Positions 1 to 9,339 of a stretch of 64,000 nucleotides of DNA are shown here, one piece after another (position 1 is the stretch's first letter; the number at the start of each line of letters is the position of its first letter). Location of the stretch: the NCBI GenBank assembly GCA_949289565.1, contig CASEOO010000045.1, positions 29,584 to 93,583 on the forward strand, written 5' to 3'. Made by a program: the position numbers and the translations under genes. This DNA is from an uncultured Bacteroidales bacterium (lineage in GTDB: Bacteria; Bacteroidota; Bacteroidia; Bacteroidales; UBA932). Below the pieces are notes generated by a model. That model was not told the DNA's origin and did no database searches. It was given only the letters and a program-made list of their open reading frames with translations.

Positions 1-1422
1 TCTTATCACTACGACAGGCAGAATGTAAAGGCAGGAATACTGCATATAGGTGTTGGAAATTTCCATCGTGCGCATGAAGAGTTCTATACGAACGCACTTC
101 TTGAGTGCCCGGACCAGAAGGAATGGGGCATCTGCGGCGTTATGCTGCTTCCAGGTGACGAACGTCTGTACCGGATATTGAAAGAACAGAACCGCGAATA
201 CACGCTGACTGTATGCGGACGCGACGGTCACGATGAAGCATACCGTATCGGCTCGCTTGTGGAGTTGCTGTGGGGAGTGGAGAATCCTGAGGCCGTGCTC
301 GCCAGGATAGCAGACAGGGATATCCGCATCATCACCATGACCATCACCGAAGGAGGATACAATATAGAAAAATCCAGCGGGGAGTTCATGCTCGATGACA
401 CGGCAGTCCGGCATGACCTGCAGAATCCTCAGGCTCCGCAGACAGTGTTCGGATTCATTGCCGAGGGACTTCGCCGGAGGAAGGCTGCAGGAGGCGGCCC
501 TGTCACCATCCTTTCGTGCGACAATCTCCAGCACAACGGCAATACCGCCCGCAAGGCTTTCACATCATTCATACAGGCCCAGGATCCTGAGCTCGCGGCG
601 TGGATGCAAGCCAATGTGACTTTCCCGAACAGCATGGTGGACCGTATCACTCCTGCTACAAGGCCGGAAGACATCGTCCGTCTGAATGAAAAGAACGGGA
701 CCGACGACCAGGCTCCTGTTTATTGCGAGGATTTCATCCAATGGGTGATTGAAGACAATTTCATTGCTGGACGGCCGGCATGGGAGAAGGTCGGGGCAGA
801 GTTCACTTCCGATGTCACGGCATACGAGAACATGAAGCTGAGCCTTCTGAACGCTTCACATACCCTGCTTTCCTATCCGTCCTTCCTGAGCGGTTACAGG
901 AAAGTGGACGATGCCATGCATGACGAAAGGATCGCGAAATTCGTCAGGACCTTCATGGATGTCGACATCACCCCTTATGTGCCGGCTCCCGGCAATACCG
1001 ATCTGGAACTGTACAAGCAGACGCTGATAGAGAGATTCGGGAACCGTTCGGTGAGCGACCAGATCGCGCGCCTGTGTTTCGACGGGATTTCGAAGTTCCC
1101 TGTATATGTGATGCCGAATCTGATAAAAATGATCAGGGATCATGCAGACCTCACCAGAGTCGCTTATCTGATAGCTGCTTACAGACACTATCTGAAATAT
1201 CGCACCGATGACCACGGAGAGACATTCGAGATCGCAGAGCCATGGCTGACTCCTGAAGACGAGGCAGTGATTTCCAGCGATGATCCTATGGATTTCCTCG
1301 GACTCTCGGCGTTCAGGAGCACAGACCTTAAATCCGCTCCTGAATTTGTCAGACTGTATCAGGCCATGGTGGCAAGCATCCGCGAGAAAGGGGCGATGGC
1401 CACATTGGAGGGCATATTGTAA
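1..1422 (+). CDS. Mannitol dehydrogenase family oxidoreductase, 5' end outside window
   Basis: Long-chain polyol/uronate dehydrogenase of the mannitol 2-dehydrogenase / fructuronate reductase family, a cytoplasmic NAD(P)-dependent enzyme. The frame is open from base 1. Upstream of the first internal ATG (142) it already encodes the Rossmann nucleotide-binding motif GVGNFHRAHEEFY, so the true start lies before the window. The catalytic Lys/Asn/His cluster typical of the family is visible as KLSLLNASH (bases 835-861). The C-terminal helical domain is complete and ends in a TAA. A sugar MFS transporter follows 92 bases downstream on the same strand, which suggests uptake plus oxidation or reduction of one sugar alcohol or sugar acid. 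Whether the substrate is mannitol, mannonate/fructuronate or another polyol cannot be read from sequence. Family call is firm, substrate open. Confidence 0.9.
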   Translation, partial: SYHYDRQNVKAGILHIGVGNFHRAHEEFYTNALLECPDQKEWGICGVMLLPGDERLYRILKEQNREYTLTVCGRDGHDEAYRIGSLVELLWGVENPEAVLARIADRDIRIITMTITEGGYNIEKSSGEFMLDDTAVRHDLQNPQAPQTVFGFIAEGLRRRKAAGGGPVTILSCDNLQHNGNTARKAFTSFIQAQDPELAAWMQANVTFPNSMVDRITPATRPEDIVRLNEKNGTDDQAPVYCEDFIQWVIEDNFIAGRPAWEKVGAEFTSDVTAYENMKLSLLNASHTLLSYPSFLSGYRKVDDAMHDERIAKFVRTFMDVDITPYVPAPGNTDLELYKQTLIERFGNRSVSDQIARLCFDGISKFPVYVMPNLIKMIRDHADLTRVAYLIAAYRHYLKYRTDDHGETFEIAEPWLTPEDEAVISSDDPMDFLGLSAFRSTDLKSAPEFVRLYQAMVASIREKGAMATLEGIL

Positions 1423-1514
1423 TCGTGACAATTATCTGCCGGCGGCCTGAAGGGTATTTCCGCACAAGCGTTGAAATCACGCTTTGAGGCCGTCCGGCAT
1501 AAAACGGAAAACAG

Positions 1515-2834
1515 ATGGTATCTCAGAAAAAATATGGTTTGGGCCCTTTTGCTGTCATTACATTCATTTATTTCATCGTGGGTTTCCTTACTACGGTGAA
1601 CGGTCAGTTCCAGGGCCCGATGAAAGTGGCTTTCCTGTCGCAGACTGAAGAGCTGCGGAATACGCTGACGACCATGATATCCTTCTTCTTTTTCCTCGGA
1701 TATCTGCTGAACAGCTCTCTCGGAGGAAAATGGGTGAATGCCCGTGGATATAAGGTGACCATGCTGCGTGCCCTGGTCATCATGGTGGCGGGGCTGGTGA
1801 TGTATTCCCTGTCATCATGGCTGGCGGTTCACTGCGGGAATGCAAACGTCAGGATAGGCGATGATGTGATTCCGTGCGGGTATTTCGCATTTCTGCTGGG
1901 CTCGTTCCTGATGGGTACGTCAGCCGCCATCCTGCAAGTGGTCATAAACCCGTATGTTTCGGCTTATGAACTTCCGGGAACTCAGCCTGTCCAGAGGATG
2001 AACATTGTCTGCGGCATCAATTCGTTCGGCACTACGATAGCTCCTTTCTGTGTCACCGGTATTTTCTTCTCCGGTGTGGCACTGGAAAGCGTCACTGCTG
2101 ACCAGCTGATGATGCCGTTCCTCCTCGTGGCGCTGTGCATCGTGGTCACGACTCTTGTCACATCGAGGCTGAATCTTCCGGACCTCGAAGGCACGAGGGC
2201 GGAGAAAGGGAAGGGACTGACCAGGAGCATCTGGTCTTTCCGCCATCTGACATTAGGCGTGATAGCCATATTCTTCTATGTTGGCACTGAAGTAGCTGTA
2301 GGCTCGAATGTGAATCTTCATGCCATGGAGCTGATAGAGTCCGGCGACGGGCTGACTTTCTTCGGAAAGGACCGTCTGATACTCTGGGGCATGGACCTGG
2401 GAATACCTGCGCTGCTGGCCACCCTTTACTGGGGCGGAATGATGGTGGGACGGCTTGTCTTCAGCTTTTTCAACAATATTTCCGCCCGGTGGCTGCTGAC
2501 TGCAACGACTGTCCTGGCTTCTGCATTGATAGTGGCGGCCATGATCACTGACAACCTCTGGCTTCTGGTATCCGTAGGCTTGTGCCATTCGGTCATGTGG
2601 AGCTGCATTTTCACTCTGGCTGTACAGGGCTTGAAGGAATACACGTCGAAAGCGTCGGGTGTCTTCATGATGGGCGTGTTCGGAGGTGCGGTCTTCCCTG
2701 TGCTGCAGGGGGTGTTTGCCGACCTTGCCGGCAGCTGGCAGTGGACATGGAGCATAGCTCTGGTCTGCGAACTCGTGATGCTGCTTTATGCCCTGTTCGG
2801 TTCGAAAGTCAGGAAAGAGGATGTCATAGCGTAG
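1515..2834 (+). CDS. MFS sugar:H+ symporter, FucP type
   Basis: Inner-membrane transporter of the fucose permease branch of the major facilitator superfamily, 439 residues with about 12 hydrophobic segments. The N-terminus (GPFAVITFIYFIVGFLTTVNGQ) has the FucP-type first helix with an N-G-Q motif. Helix 2 (FFFFLGYLLNSSLGGKWVNA) is followed by a G-x-K-x-T loop. Length fits the family. It lies 92 bases after the polyol dehydrogenase gene in the same direction and is followed by a strong terminator, so the two probably form the end of one operon. The substrate is likely the sugar or sugar alcohol handled by that dehydrogenase. FucP homologues also carry glucose, galactose or mannitol-like compounds, so no symbol is given. 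Confidence 0.88.
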   Translation: MVSQKKYGLGPFAVITFIYFIVGFLTTVNGQFQGPMKVAFLSQTEELRNTLTTMISFFFFLGYLLNSSLGGKWVNARGYKVTMLRALVIMVAGLVMYSLSSWLAVHCGNANVRIGDDVIPCGYFAFLLGSFLMGTSAAILQVVINPYVSAYELPGTQPVQRMNIVCGINSFGTTIAPFCVTGIFFSGVALESVTADQLMMPFLLVALCIVVTTLVTSRLNLPDLEGTRAEKGKGLTRSIWSFRHLTLGVIAIFFYVGTEVAVGSNVNLHAMELIESGDGLTFFGKDRLILWGMDLGIPALLATLYWGGMMVGRLVFSFFNNISARWLLTATTVLASALIVAAMITDNLWLLVSVGLCHSVMWSCIFTLAVQGLKEYTSKASGVFMMGVFGGAVFPVLQGVFADLAGSWQWTWSIALVCELVMLLYALFGSKVRKEDVIA

Positions 2835-2874
2835 TTTGAATATATTATAGGTTAGTTACTAGTTTTTATAAGGG

Positions 2875-2920
2875 TGCGGGTGAATGGAAGTGATTCCATC
2901 CACCCGCAATTTTCGTTTTC
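2875..2920 (+). terminator. Rho-independent terminator after the MFS gene
   Basis: GCGGGTG and CACCCGC arms extend inward with ATGGA/TCCAT into a stem of about 14 bp (2875-2908) with a GTGAT-type loop. A T-rich tail (ATTTTCGTTTT) follows directly. It sits 40 bases after the stop codon of the transporter gene. Confidence 0.85.
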
Positions 2921-3506
2921 TCCATATAACTTTTTACTCCTGCAAAGGTAATCAAAAAAACATGTTCGGTGATTTGGCTTAAAATTTTTCGGCAATTCGG
3001 CATTATTCTATTTCAGAGATAAATGCAAACGTTTTCAAAAATTGCAAACGTTCCCAGACGGGACGGAGAGATGATATTTGCCGAATATGTTTGATTCGGG
3101 AAAATGTTTTCATAGATTTGTATAGAGCCAAAGTGGCTTCCGCGTAATTGATAATATGTTATAAAACAGGAATAATGGCAGGCCTCTGCCGGATTTTTGA
3201 TGAAACACGCTTCATTTACAGCACTTTTGCATTCAAATCCGATGCTTTCTTCCCCGGCTTTTAACAGTGGGGGGGGGTGCACATACAGGCCTCATCAGAT
3301 AATCTTGTAGTTTCGTCCGAAACTCTCGCATATTCCATATGTATTAGATCCGGATGCCCTTCCGGGCAATGTCTGCAAAGACAATATTCATTGCGGGCAG
3401 TCAAAAGTCCAGAATGGACTGTGTCTGTCCCGGCCAAACATGGCCGGGGCCGTGTCTTCGTGCCCTCTTTTATGCGAAAACAAACTGAACTAACAATCCA
3501 GATATT
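2921..3506. promoter_or_regulatory. Long non-coding regulatory interval ahead of the fimbrillin/SusC operon
   Basis: About 590 bases without a convincing gene. It holds two LacI-type operator half-palindromes (3024-3056) and a run of nine G (3269-3277). It also holds a perfect 8-bp stem with an AACA tetraloop (CCCGGCCA/TGGCCGGG, 3429-3448), followed by a weakly T-rich stretch that could act as a leader hairpin or attenuator 60 bases before the small peptide gene. A TACCTTTG box on the minus strand (2943-2950) matches a Bacteroidales -7 element, but no leftward gene follows it. I could not place a convincing TTTG-N19-TAnnTTTG promoter on the plus strand. Confidence 0.6.
3024..3056 (+). promoter_or_regulatory. 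Paired LacI-family operator sites
   Basis: TGCAAACGTTTTCA at 3024-3037 is a near-perfect palindrome around a central CG and fits the general LacI/GalR-family operator form TGNAANCGNTTNCA. A second, degenerate copy, TGCAAACGTTCCCA, lies at 3043-3056, 19 bases away. The same 14-mer recurs at 17496-17509, upstream of the epimerase gene. No LacI-type gene is in the window, so the regulator must be encoded elsewhere. Confidence 0.6.
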
Positions 3507-3704
3507 ATGAAAACACTGAAACTTTTGGACGCAAGTCCGGCAATATGCCGGGCAGTATCGTCAGAGGACTATTGCAGTCCTGAAATCAAGATGACAGCAG
3601 TGTCATGCGAGAAAGGATTCTGCGAGAGCGGGGTCAGCAGCCAGACCGGCCATACCGGTTTCAGCATCAAGAACGATTACGGAGACAATTTCTGGGAGGA
3701 CTAA
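3507..3704 (+). CDS. Small EKGF-motif peptide preceding a fimbrillin-like lipoprotein
   Basis: Encodes 65 residues, starts ATGAAAACACTG and ends 4 bases before the next gene's ATG, so it is probably translated with it. There is no signal peptide or membrane segment. The core SPEIKMTAVSCEKGFCESG aligns without gaps to TPEMTVATVQTEKGFATSG in the 52-residue peptide at 62188-62346. Both end in an acidic/aromatic tail (DNFWED here, YDNWD there). Both immediately precede a fimbrillin-type lipoprotein in the same direction. Short proteins of this shape are common next to surface-protein genes in Bacteroidales, but I know of no established function. A chaperone, regulator or secreted-peptide role would be guesswork. 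The extra cysteines here are absent from the second copy. Confidence 0.7.
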   Translation: MKTLKLLDASPAICRAVSSEDYCSPEIKMTAVSCEKGFCESGVSSQTGHTGFSIKNDYGDNFWED

Positions 3705-3708
3705 GCTT

Positions 3709-6483
3709 ATGAAAACTGTTTACAAGGTATTGACAGCGGCGGCGATAGCGGCCGTGTCAGTCAGCTGCGCGAAGGAGGAGATCGAGGGGCAGGACCAGAC
3801 GGGTCAGGAGAAGGTGGAGATGGCCTTCACGAGCGAGGCGGCCTCGACCAGGACCCAGCTGGAGAACGGCGGGAAAGTGATATGGACAGAAGGGGACGCC
3901 ATAGGAATCATCGGCGGGACAGAGGCAGTGGAAAGATTTTCATTGCAGGAAATAGATGCTGAAGATGCATCGAAAGCGGTATTCACGGGATCGGCAGTGC
4001 CATCGGAGACCTATTATGCGATATATCCGTACCGTGAAGGGGCGAAGATGTCAAATGGAGTCATCAGCACCGTCCTTCCGGCGGAGCAGGAGGCAGTGAC
4101 CGGGACATTCGGGACAGACGTGAATCTGTCGGCGGCGGTGTCCACAGCGGAGAACGTCTTGAGTTTCCAGAATGTGTGCGGGCTGGTTTCACTGCAGATA
4201 AGTTCAATTCCTGAAGGGTACTCGCTCCAGGCCGTCAGCATTGAAGGTCAGAACGGGGAGAAGATAGCAGGAGATGTGAATATCGCAGTACCGGACCTGA
4301 CTGCGACCGCTGCAGAGACAGCCGTGACAACAGTGACAGTGAAGGCTGAAGAGAATGCAGGTCTGGAGGCAGGGACTTATGTCTTCACGATTCTTCCGGC
4401 AGACTTCACGAAAGGGTTGAAGTTTACTTTCGACTATGGTGATGCCGGCAAGTCTGAACTGGTATCGAACCGGGAGGTGAAAGTAGCTGCAGGGGAGAAC
4501 CATCAGCTTCCGGCCGTGGCAGCCAAGGCGCCGGAGGGGACGGCAGGGAATCCGTACAAGATTTCCGATGCCGATGAACTTCTGGCATTCGCGTCAGCTG
4601 CAGGGGAATACGCTGCAGAGGATGTCGTAGTCCTGACAGCCGATATCAACATGGACGGGAAAACATGGACACCGTTCGTGCTCGGCTGCACCCTTGACGG
4701 TCAGGGACATAAAATTTATAATGTGACGGATGACCAGGGTGCTCTGATTTCACAGGTCACCGGCACATTGAAGAATGTCGTCTTCGGTTCTGCAGATGGT
4801 CAGAACTATGACGAAAAGAGCGTCATTACACTGGAAAACGGAAACGGCAAGATAGGACTTGTGCAGGATAACAACGGTACTTTGGAGAACGTGACGACAT
4901 ATATTCCGGTCACTGTGACACTCGGCGGCACAGCGACTTCCGAAGTCCGCATCGCAGGCCTTGTAGCCAGCAACTACAGCAATATCACATCCTGCGCCAA
5001 CTATGGTGATATAAATGTTTCCGGTACATACGGAACCAGTGACAAAGACTGTTTTATCGGAGGTATCACCGGCTGGGCATCGAATGCTGAATGTACTATT
5101 AAGGATACGGATAACCATGGAGATATTACGGTCAACACTGCCAATCTGTGCGGAGTCGGCGGTATAGTAGGTATGAACAGAGGCGAAAACATCAACGGCT
5201 GCGAGAACACCGGGGCGTTGATCATCCAGGATGCCCTTCCTGGAGAAGGCTGGGTAGGCGGAATAGTCGGTTTCGCACAGCAGCAGTCCGGCTCTGAGAA
5301 GAAAGTATCCGGCTGCAGGAACAGCGGAGAGTTTTCAGTCACTACACCTTCAGTAGTAGGTGTGGGAGGCATTTTCGGATGTATTAATTATACTCCGGCA
5401 GACACGGATGCCATTGTGATAGAAAACTGTACTAACGAGTCGGACATAGCTGTGACCACGGCCAACTCTTCGATGCATATAGGTGGGATTCTCGCCAAAG
5501 AATCGGCTTCGGGCAACGCCAATGTCCAGAACAGGATTACCGGCTGTGTCAACAGCGGAGCCATCACTCTCGGAGCGCCTGCCGGAGCAGGGAACAGCGG
5601 TTCCGCATACATCGGCGGCATTGCAGGTAAGGTAGAGAAGAAATCTGTCATAGAGAACAATACAAACACCGGAGCAGTCATCGGCACCAAACTTACGGCC
5701 TGCCATGCAGGAGGCATACTCGGCCATGCATCAGGTTCGGCCATAACCCTGACGGGCAATGACAACGCAGGTTCCGTAAAGCTTTCTCCTGACAAATCCG
5801 TTGCCACCCAGTGCTATGCCGGAGGTATCCTCGGCACATCAGCGAGCGACAATGCCGGAATCACCGCCAATACAAACTCGGCGGCTGAGGTCAGCATCAT
5901 CTGCAACTCTGCCTCAGCCAGCTACAAGCCTCTGTCATACGTAGGAGGTATAGTGGGCGGTACGGCAGATGATACGGTATGCAGTACTTCGCAGAATGAA
6001 AATCATGCTTCGGTTTCTTCCGACACGCAGGCCATATGGGTGCCTACGGGTGGAATCATGGGGCTTGCTAAAGGAAGTGTCAGCCTGAGCGAGGATGTGA
6101 ATCTGGGTGATGTAACCTTGATTTCCACCAATACGGGGCTCGGGGATATGTTCGCAGGCGGTATCATCGGACTGGTTTGTGAACCCGCTTCCGGCAGCAC
6201 AGGAGAAGTAAAGGCATCTCTGTCCAAAGTCATGTCGTTCGGTGACATAGACAGTGACGGTCTGTGCGGCTTCGCGATAGGATGCATATCGTATAACTAC
6301 ACATATACGGTCACTGTCACCGATTCCGTATTCGGAGGAACGTCTGTTTTCAAAGGCGGAGAGCCGAAAAATGCTGCCGATATGAAGATCGAAATAGGCG
6401 GAGGATTGTTAGGCTACAAAAACAAACCGCAATATACACAAAACGGAAACAAGGCCGGAAATGCTGAGGATTACGGATATTGA
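3709..6483 (+). CDS. Fimbrillin-like GLUG-repeat surface lipoprotein, copy 1
   Basis: Predicted cell-surface lipoprotein of 924 residues. The N-terminal signal ends in the lipobox VSVSC followed by AKEE, the acidic stretch typical of Bacteroidetes lipoproteins exported to the outer face. Residues about 35-260 resemble the N-terminal domain of fimbrillin-like proteins (TRTQLENGGKVIWTEGDAIGI, then YYAIYPY). From about 275 onward come repeated Gly-rich units of GLUG type (GGITGWA, GGIVGMN, GGIVGFA, GGIFGCI and so on), which usually build a beta-solenoid. It ends GNKAGNAEDYGY, identical to the end of the next gene. It lies between the small peptide and its paralogue, upstream of susC, so a glycan-binding or adhesive role at the uptake complex is likely but inferred. 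Confidence 0.85.
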   Translation: MKTVYKVLTAAAIAAVSVSCAKEEIEGQDQTGQEKVEMAFTSEAASTRTQLENGGKVIWTEGDAIGIIGGTEAVERFSLQEIDAEDASKAVFTGSAVPSETYYAIYPYREGAKMSNGVISTVLPAEQEAVTGTFGTDVNLSAAVSTAENVLSFQNVCGLVSLQISSIPEGYSLQAVSIEGQNGEKIAGDVNIAVPDLTATAAETAVTTVTVKAEENAGLEAGTYVFTILPADFTKGLKFTFDYGDAGKSELVSNREVKVAAGENHQLPAVAAKAPEGTAGNPYKISDADELLAFASAAGEYAAEDVVVLTADINMDGKTWTPFVLGCTLDGQGHKIYNVTDDQGALISQVTGTLKNVVFGSADGQNYDEKSVITLENGNGKIGLVQDNNGTLENVTTYIPVTVTLGGTATSEVRIAGLVASNYSNITSCANYGDINVSGTYGTSDKDCFIGGITGWASNAECTIKDTDNHGDITVNTANLCGVGGIVGMNRGENINGCENTGALIIQDALPGEGWVGGIVGFAQQQSGSEKKVSGCRNSGEFSVTTPSVVGVGGIFGCINYTPADTDAIVIENCTNESDIAVTTANSSMHIGGILAKESASGNANVQNRITGCVNSGAITLGAPAGAGNSGSAYIGGIAGKVEKKSVIENNTNTGAVIGTKLTACHAGGILGHASGSAITLTGNDNAGSVKLSPDKSVATQCYAGGILGTSASDNAGITANTNSAAEVSIICNSASASYKPLSYVGGIVGGTADDTVCSTSQNENHASVSSDTQAIWVPTGGIMGLAKGSVSLSEDVNLGDVTLISTNTGLGDMFAGGIIGLVCEPASGSTGEVKASLSKVMSFGDIDSDGLCGFAIGCISYNYTYTVTVTDSVFGGTSVFKGGEPKNAADMKIEIGGGLLGYKNKPQYTQNGNKAGNAEDYGY
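6076..6165 (+). repeat. 90-bp block identical to 8919-9008
   Basis: Bases 6076-6165 in copy 1 and 8919-9008 in copy 2 are identical over 90 bases. A second pair of 41-base blocks is also identical (5917-5957 and 8760-8800). The surrounding coding sequence differs freely at third positions, so the identity points to recent gene conversion or recombination between the tandem genes. Confidence 0.85.
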
Positions 6484-6512
6484 TTTTATAACACAATTTA
6501 ATAACGGACATT

Positions 6513-9332
6513 ATGTACAGAATGAAAACATTGGCCATCGCCTTCATGGCGATAGGACTGACAGCACTCGTCGGCTGCAAGAAAGACGAGATTCCTGACG
6601 ATAGTGGAAATCAGGGTACGAACCCTCCTTCATCGTCGATGGTCGACAAGACGTTCACGGTGTCCATAGACAATGTCGCTATCATGGCGGACGGCGGCCC
6701 TGGTATCACCATGACCACAGCCGACCAGATCGGAATCTATGACGGCTACGGCAGAAGCCTTTTCAACATCACTGCCGTGGATGACAAAGGTGTGGCCACT
6801 ATAACAGGCAAGGTGGATAACAGGGCTGAAGCATACTATGCAGTATGGCCTTCATCTGCAGCCCAGGTTACAGGCACTGATCATCTGATGAGGATTCTGG
6901 TGACAGGTTCCCAGACCATTTCTACCGGAACTTCCGCTTCTTCTGCCTCACTTGTCTGCACCGGCAAGGAAGCGGACGGCAATTTCTCTCTTTCGAGTAT
7001 GGTTTCTTTCCTGAAACTCGATTTAGAGGAAGGCACCACATCCGTGACACTCAGAGGAAAGGCTTCCGGGCCTGTTTCAGGTGATGTGTATGTGTCGGCT
7101 GACGGAACTGTCACTTCAGTAGACGCCTCTACAGTATGGACTGATACCGAGCAGACTGTGACCATCAGGCCTCAGGCAGAGACATTCACTGCTGGAACAT
7201 ATTACATGTGCATCCTGCCTGTGACGTTCGGCAGCGGATTCGACCTGATATATCAGAAAGGAGAAGCCGTTACTGGAAAGACTACGACTGATGCTGTGGA
7301 GTTCAAGGCAAATGCCGTAGTGGATGCCTCCAAGCTTTCCACCAGCACGGCCCAGACCGGTACCGAGTTCGATCCGTTCATCATATCTACAGTCGATGAG
7401 CTTATGGGCCTGTCATCTGAAAAATATGCTGCCGGTACATATGTGAAACTGGCTGCCGATATTGATATGTCGGATCAGGCATGGACTCCGATCAGCATCG
7501 CATGCCACTTTGACGGAGACAACCATAAGATATACAATATCAAAGTATCTGGCACCGGTGCTGCAAGCATCTTCAATGTAACATCGGGAGCTTCACTGAA
7601 AAATATCGTTTTCGGCTCTTCAGACGGAAAGATGTACGATGGCGAAAGTTCGATAACGGTGACTGAAGGAAACGGCAAGATAGGTCTTCTCGGTGAAAAC
7701 CGAGGTACTCTTGAGAATGTCATCACTTATATCCCTGTCACTGCCCAGCTTGGCGGTACCGCATCATCCGAAGTGCGTATAGGAGGCCTTGTGAGCAGCA
7801 ACTACAACAATATCACGTCCTGCGCGAACTATGGCGATATCGACGTGTCAGGTACTTATACTCTTGCAGGTAAATTCCAGAATTGCTTTGTGGGAGGCAT
7901 TACCGGCTGGGCATCCCAGGCCGAGTGTGCCATTAAGGATACGGAGAATCACGGAGACATCGTCATTAACAGTTCGAATGTGCTCGGAGCTGGCGGTATT
8001 GCAGGTATGCTCAGAGGCGAAAACATCGACGGCTGTGTGAATACCGGTACCATGACCGTGCAGAATGCCATTTCCCAGAACAGCTATTTCGGAGGAATAG
8101 TCGGTTATTCCCAGCAGAATACCACATCAGAGAAGAAAATATCGAACTGTACGAACAGCGGGGAATTCAACATCCAGTCCCCGGCAGTGACAGGTGTGGG
8201 CGGCATCTACGGCTGTATCCATCTGTCGGCTTCCGGCCCTGTCACGATAGAAAACTGCAAGAATACCGTCGATATATCTGTGGCTACCGCCAATGAGGGT
8301 ATGATCTTCCTGGGCGGTATCCTTGCCAGGGTCGCCATGCCTGGAGACCCGGCTGCGGCTCTGTCCGTACCTAATGTCGTGAAAAACTGTACGAACGAGG
8401 GCAATATAGCTCTGGGAACAGTCACCGGAGCGAAATACGCAGGATCTGCATATATCGGGGGTGTAGTCGGAGCAGCGAGCAAGAATTTCACTCTGGAAGA
8501 CTGTACGAACAGCGGAGCGGTATCCAGCTCCAAACTTACGGTCTGCCATGCCGGAGGAATCCTGGGTATATCCGAGTGCGAGACTCTGTCACTTATGAGA
8601 AATGTCAATAAGGGTAATGTCACACTCAGTCCGGACAAATCAGCGGTTGCCGAATGCTATGCAGGCGGTATCCTGGGTACGTCACGCAAGTCTGATGATA
8701 CGATAAGCCAGAACGAGAATTCGGCGGCAGAGGTCAGCATAGTCTGCAATTCTGCATCTGCCAGCTACAAGCCTCTGTCATACGTAGGAGGTATAGTGGG
8801 TGGTACGACAGATGATGCAGTATGTACTACATACAAGAACAAGAACAGTGCGGCTGTCTTGTCCGACACACAGGCGATCTGGGTCCCTACCGGAGGTATT
8901 ATGGGTCTGGCCAAGGGCAGTGTCAGCCTGAGCGAGGATGTGAATCTGGGTGATGTAACCTTGATTTCCACCAATACGGGGCTCGGGGATATGTTCGCAG
9001 GCGGTATCGTAGGCCTGGCATGCGCACCTGCAGCCGAAAGTACAGGCGAGGTCAAGACATCCCTGAGTAAGGTCATGTCATTCTGTGACATAGACAGTGA
9101 CGGCTTGTGCGGCCTGGCAATCGGCTGTATCGCTTATAACTACGATGCTCCGGTATCTATTCTGGATTCCGTATTCGGAGGTACGTATGTATTCAAAGGC
9201 GGAGAGCCGGCAAATGCTGCCGATGCGAAGATCGAAATAGGCGGCGGCCTTCTCGGGTATAAGAATCCTCAGTTCTCCAAGTACACGCAGAGCGGTAACA
9301 AGGCCGGAAATGCCGAGGATTACGGATATTGA
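6513..9332 (+). CDS. Fimbrillin-like GLUG-repeat surface lipoprotein, copy 2
   Basis: Tandem paralogue of the preceding gene, 939 residues, starting 29 bases after it. The ATG at 6522 (MKTLAIAF) is an equally possible start. The lipobox is ALVGC, followed by KKDE. Domain order is the same: a fimbrillin-like domain to about residue 270, then GLUG-type repeats. Similarity is uneven. The N-terminal third is strongly diverged, the repeat region is similar, and one 90-base block near the 3' end is identical in DNA between copies. The stop lies only 7 bases before the likely susC start, so it is cotranscribed with the uptake system. Two successive lipoproteins upstream of susC take the place usually held by surface glycan-binding proteins downstream of susD. 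Binding function is inferred. Confidence 0.85.
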   Translation: MYRMKTLAIAFMAIGLTALVGCKKDEIPDDSGNQGTNPPSSSMVDKTFTVSIDNVAIMADGGPGITMTTADQIGIYDGYGRSLFNITAVDDKGVATITGKVDNRAEAYYAVWPSSAAQVTGTDHLMRILVTGSQTISTGTSASSASLVCTGKEADGNFSLSSMVSFLKLDLEEGTTSVTLRGKASGPVSGDVYVSADGTVTSVDASTVWTDTEQTVTIRPQAETFTAGTYYMCILPVTFGSGFDLIYQKGEAVTGKTTTDAVEFKANAVVDASKLSTSTAQTGTEFDPFIISTVDELMGLSSEKYAAGTYVKLAADIDMSDQAWTPISIACHFDGDNHKIYNIKVSGTGAASIFNVTSGASLKNIVFGSSDGKMYDGESSITVTEGNGKIGLLGENRGTLENVITYIPVTAQLGGTASSEVRIGGLVSSNYNNITSCANYGDIDVSGTYTLAGKFQNCFVGGITGWASQAECAIKDTENHGDIVINSSNVLGAGGIAGMLRGENIDGCVNTGTMTVQNAISQNSYFGGIVGYSQQNTTSEKKISNCTNSGEFNIQSPAVTGVGGIYGCIHLSASGPVTIENCKNTVDISVATANEGMIFLGGILARVAMPGDPAAALSVPNVVKNCTNEGNIALGTVTGAKYAGSAYIGGVVGAASKNFTLEDCTNSGAVSSSKLTVCHAGGILGISECETLSLMRNVNKGNVTLSPDKSAVAECYAGGILGTSRKSDDTISQNENSAAEVSIVCNSASASYKPLSYVGGIVGGTTDDAVCTTYKNKNSAAVLSDTQAIWVPTGGIMGLAKGSVSLSEDVNLGDVTLISTNTGLGDMFAGGIVGLACAPAAESTGEVKTSLSKVMSFCDIDSDGLCGLAIGCIAYNYDAPVSILDSVFGGTYVFKGGEPANAADAKIEIGGGLLGYKNPQFSKYTQSGNKAGNAEDYGY

Positions 9333-9339
9333 AATCAGA

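Noticed and set aside
3277..3510. Open frame of 77 codons (plus strand) before the small peptide gene
   Set aside because: It runs through the leader hairpin and regulatory region, starts beside the G tract, overlaps the next ATG, and its product has no coding character.
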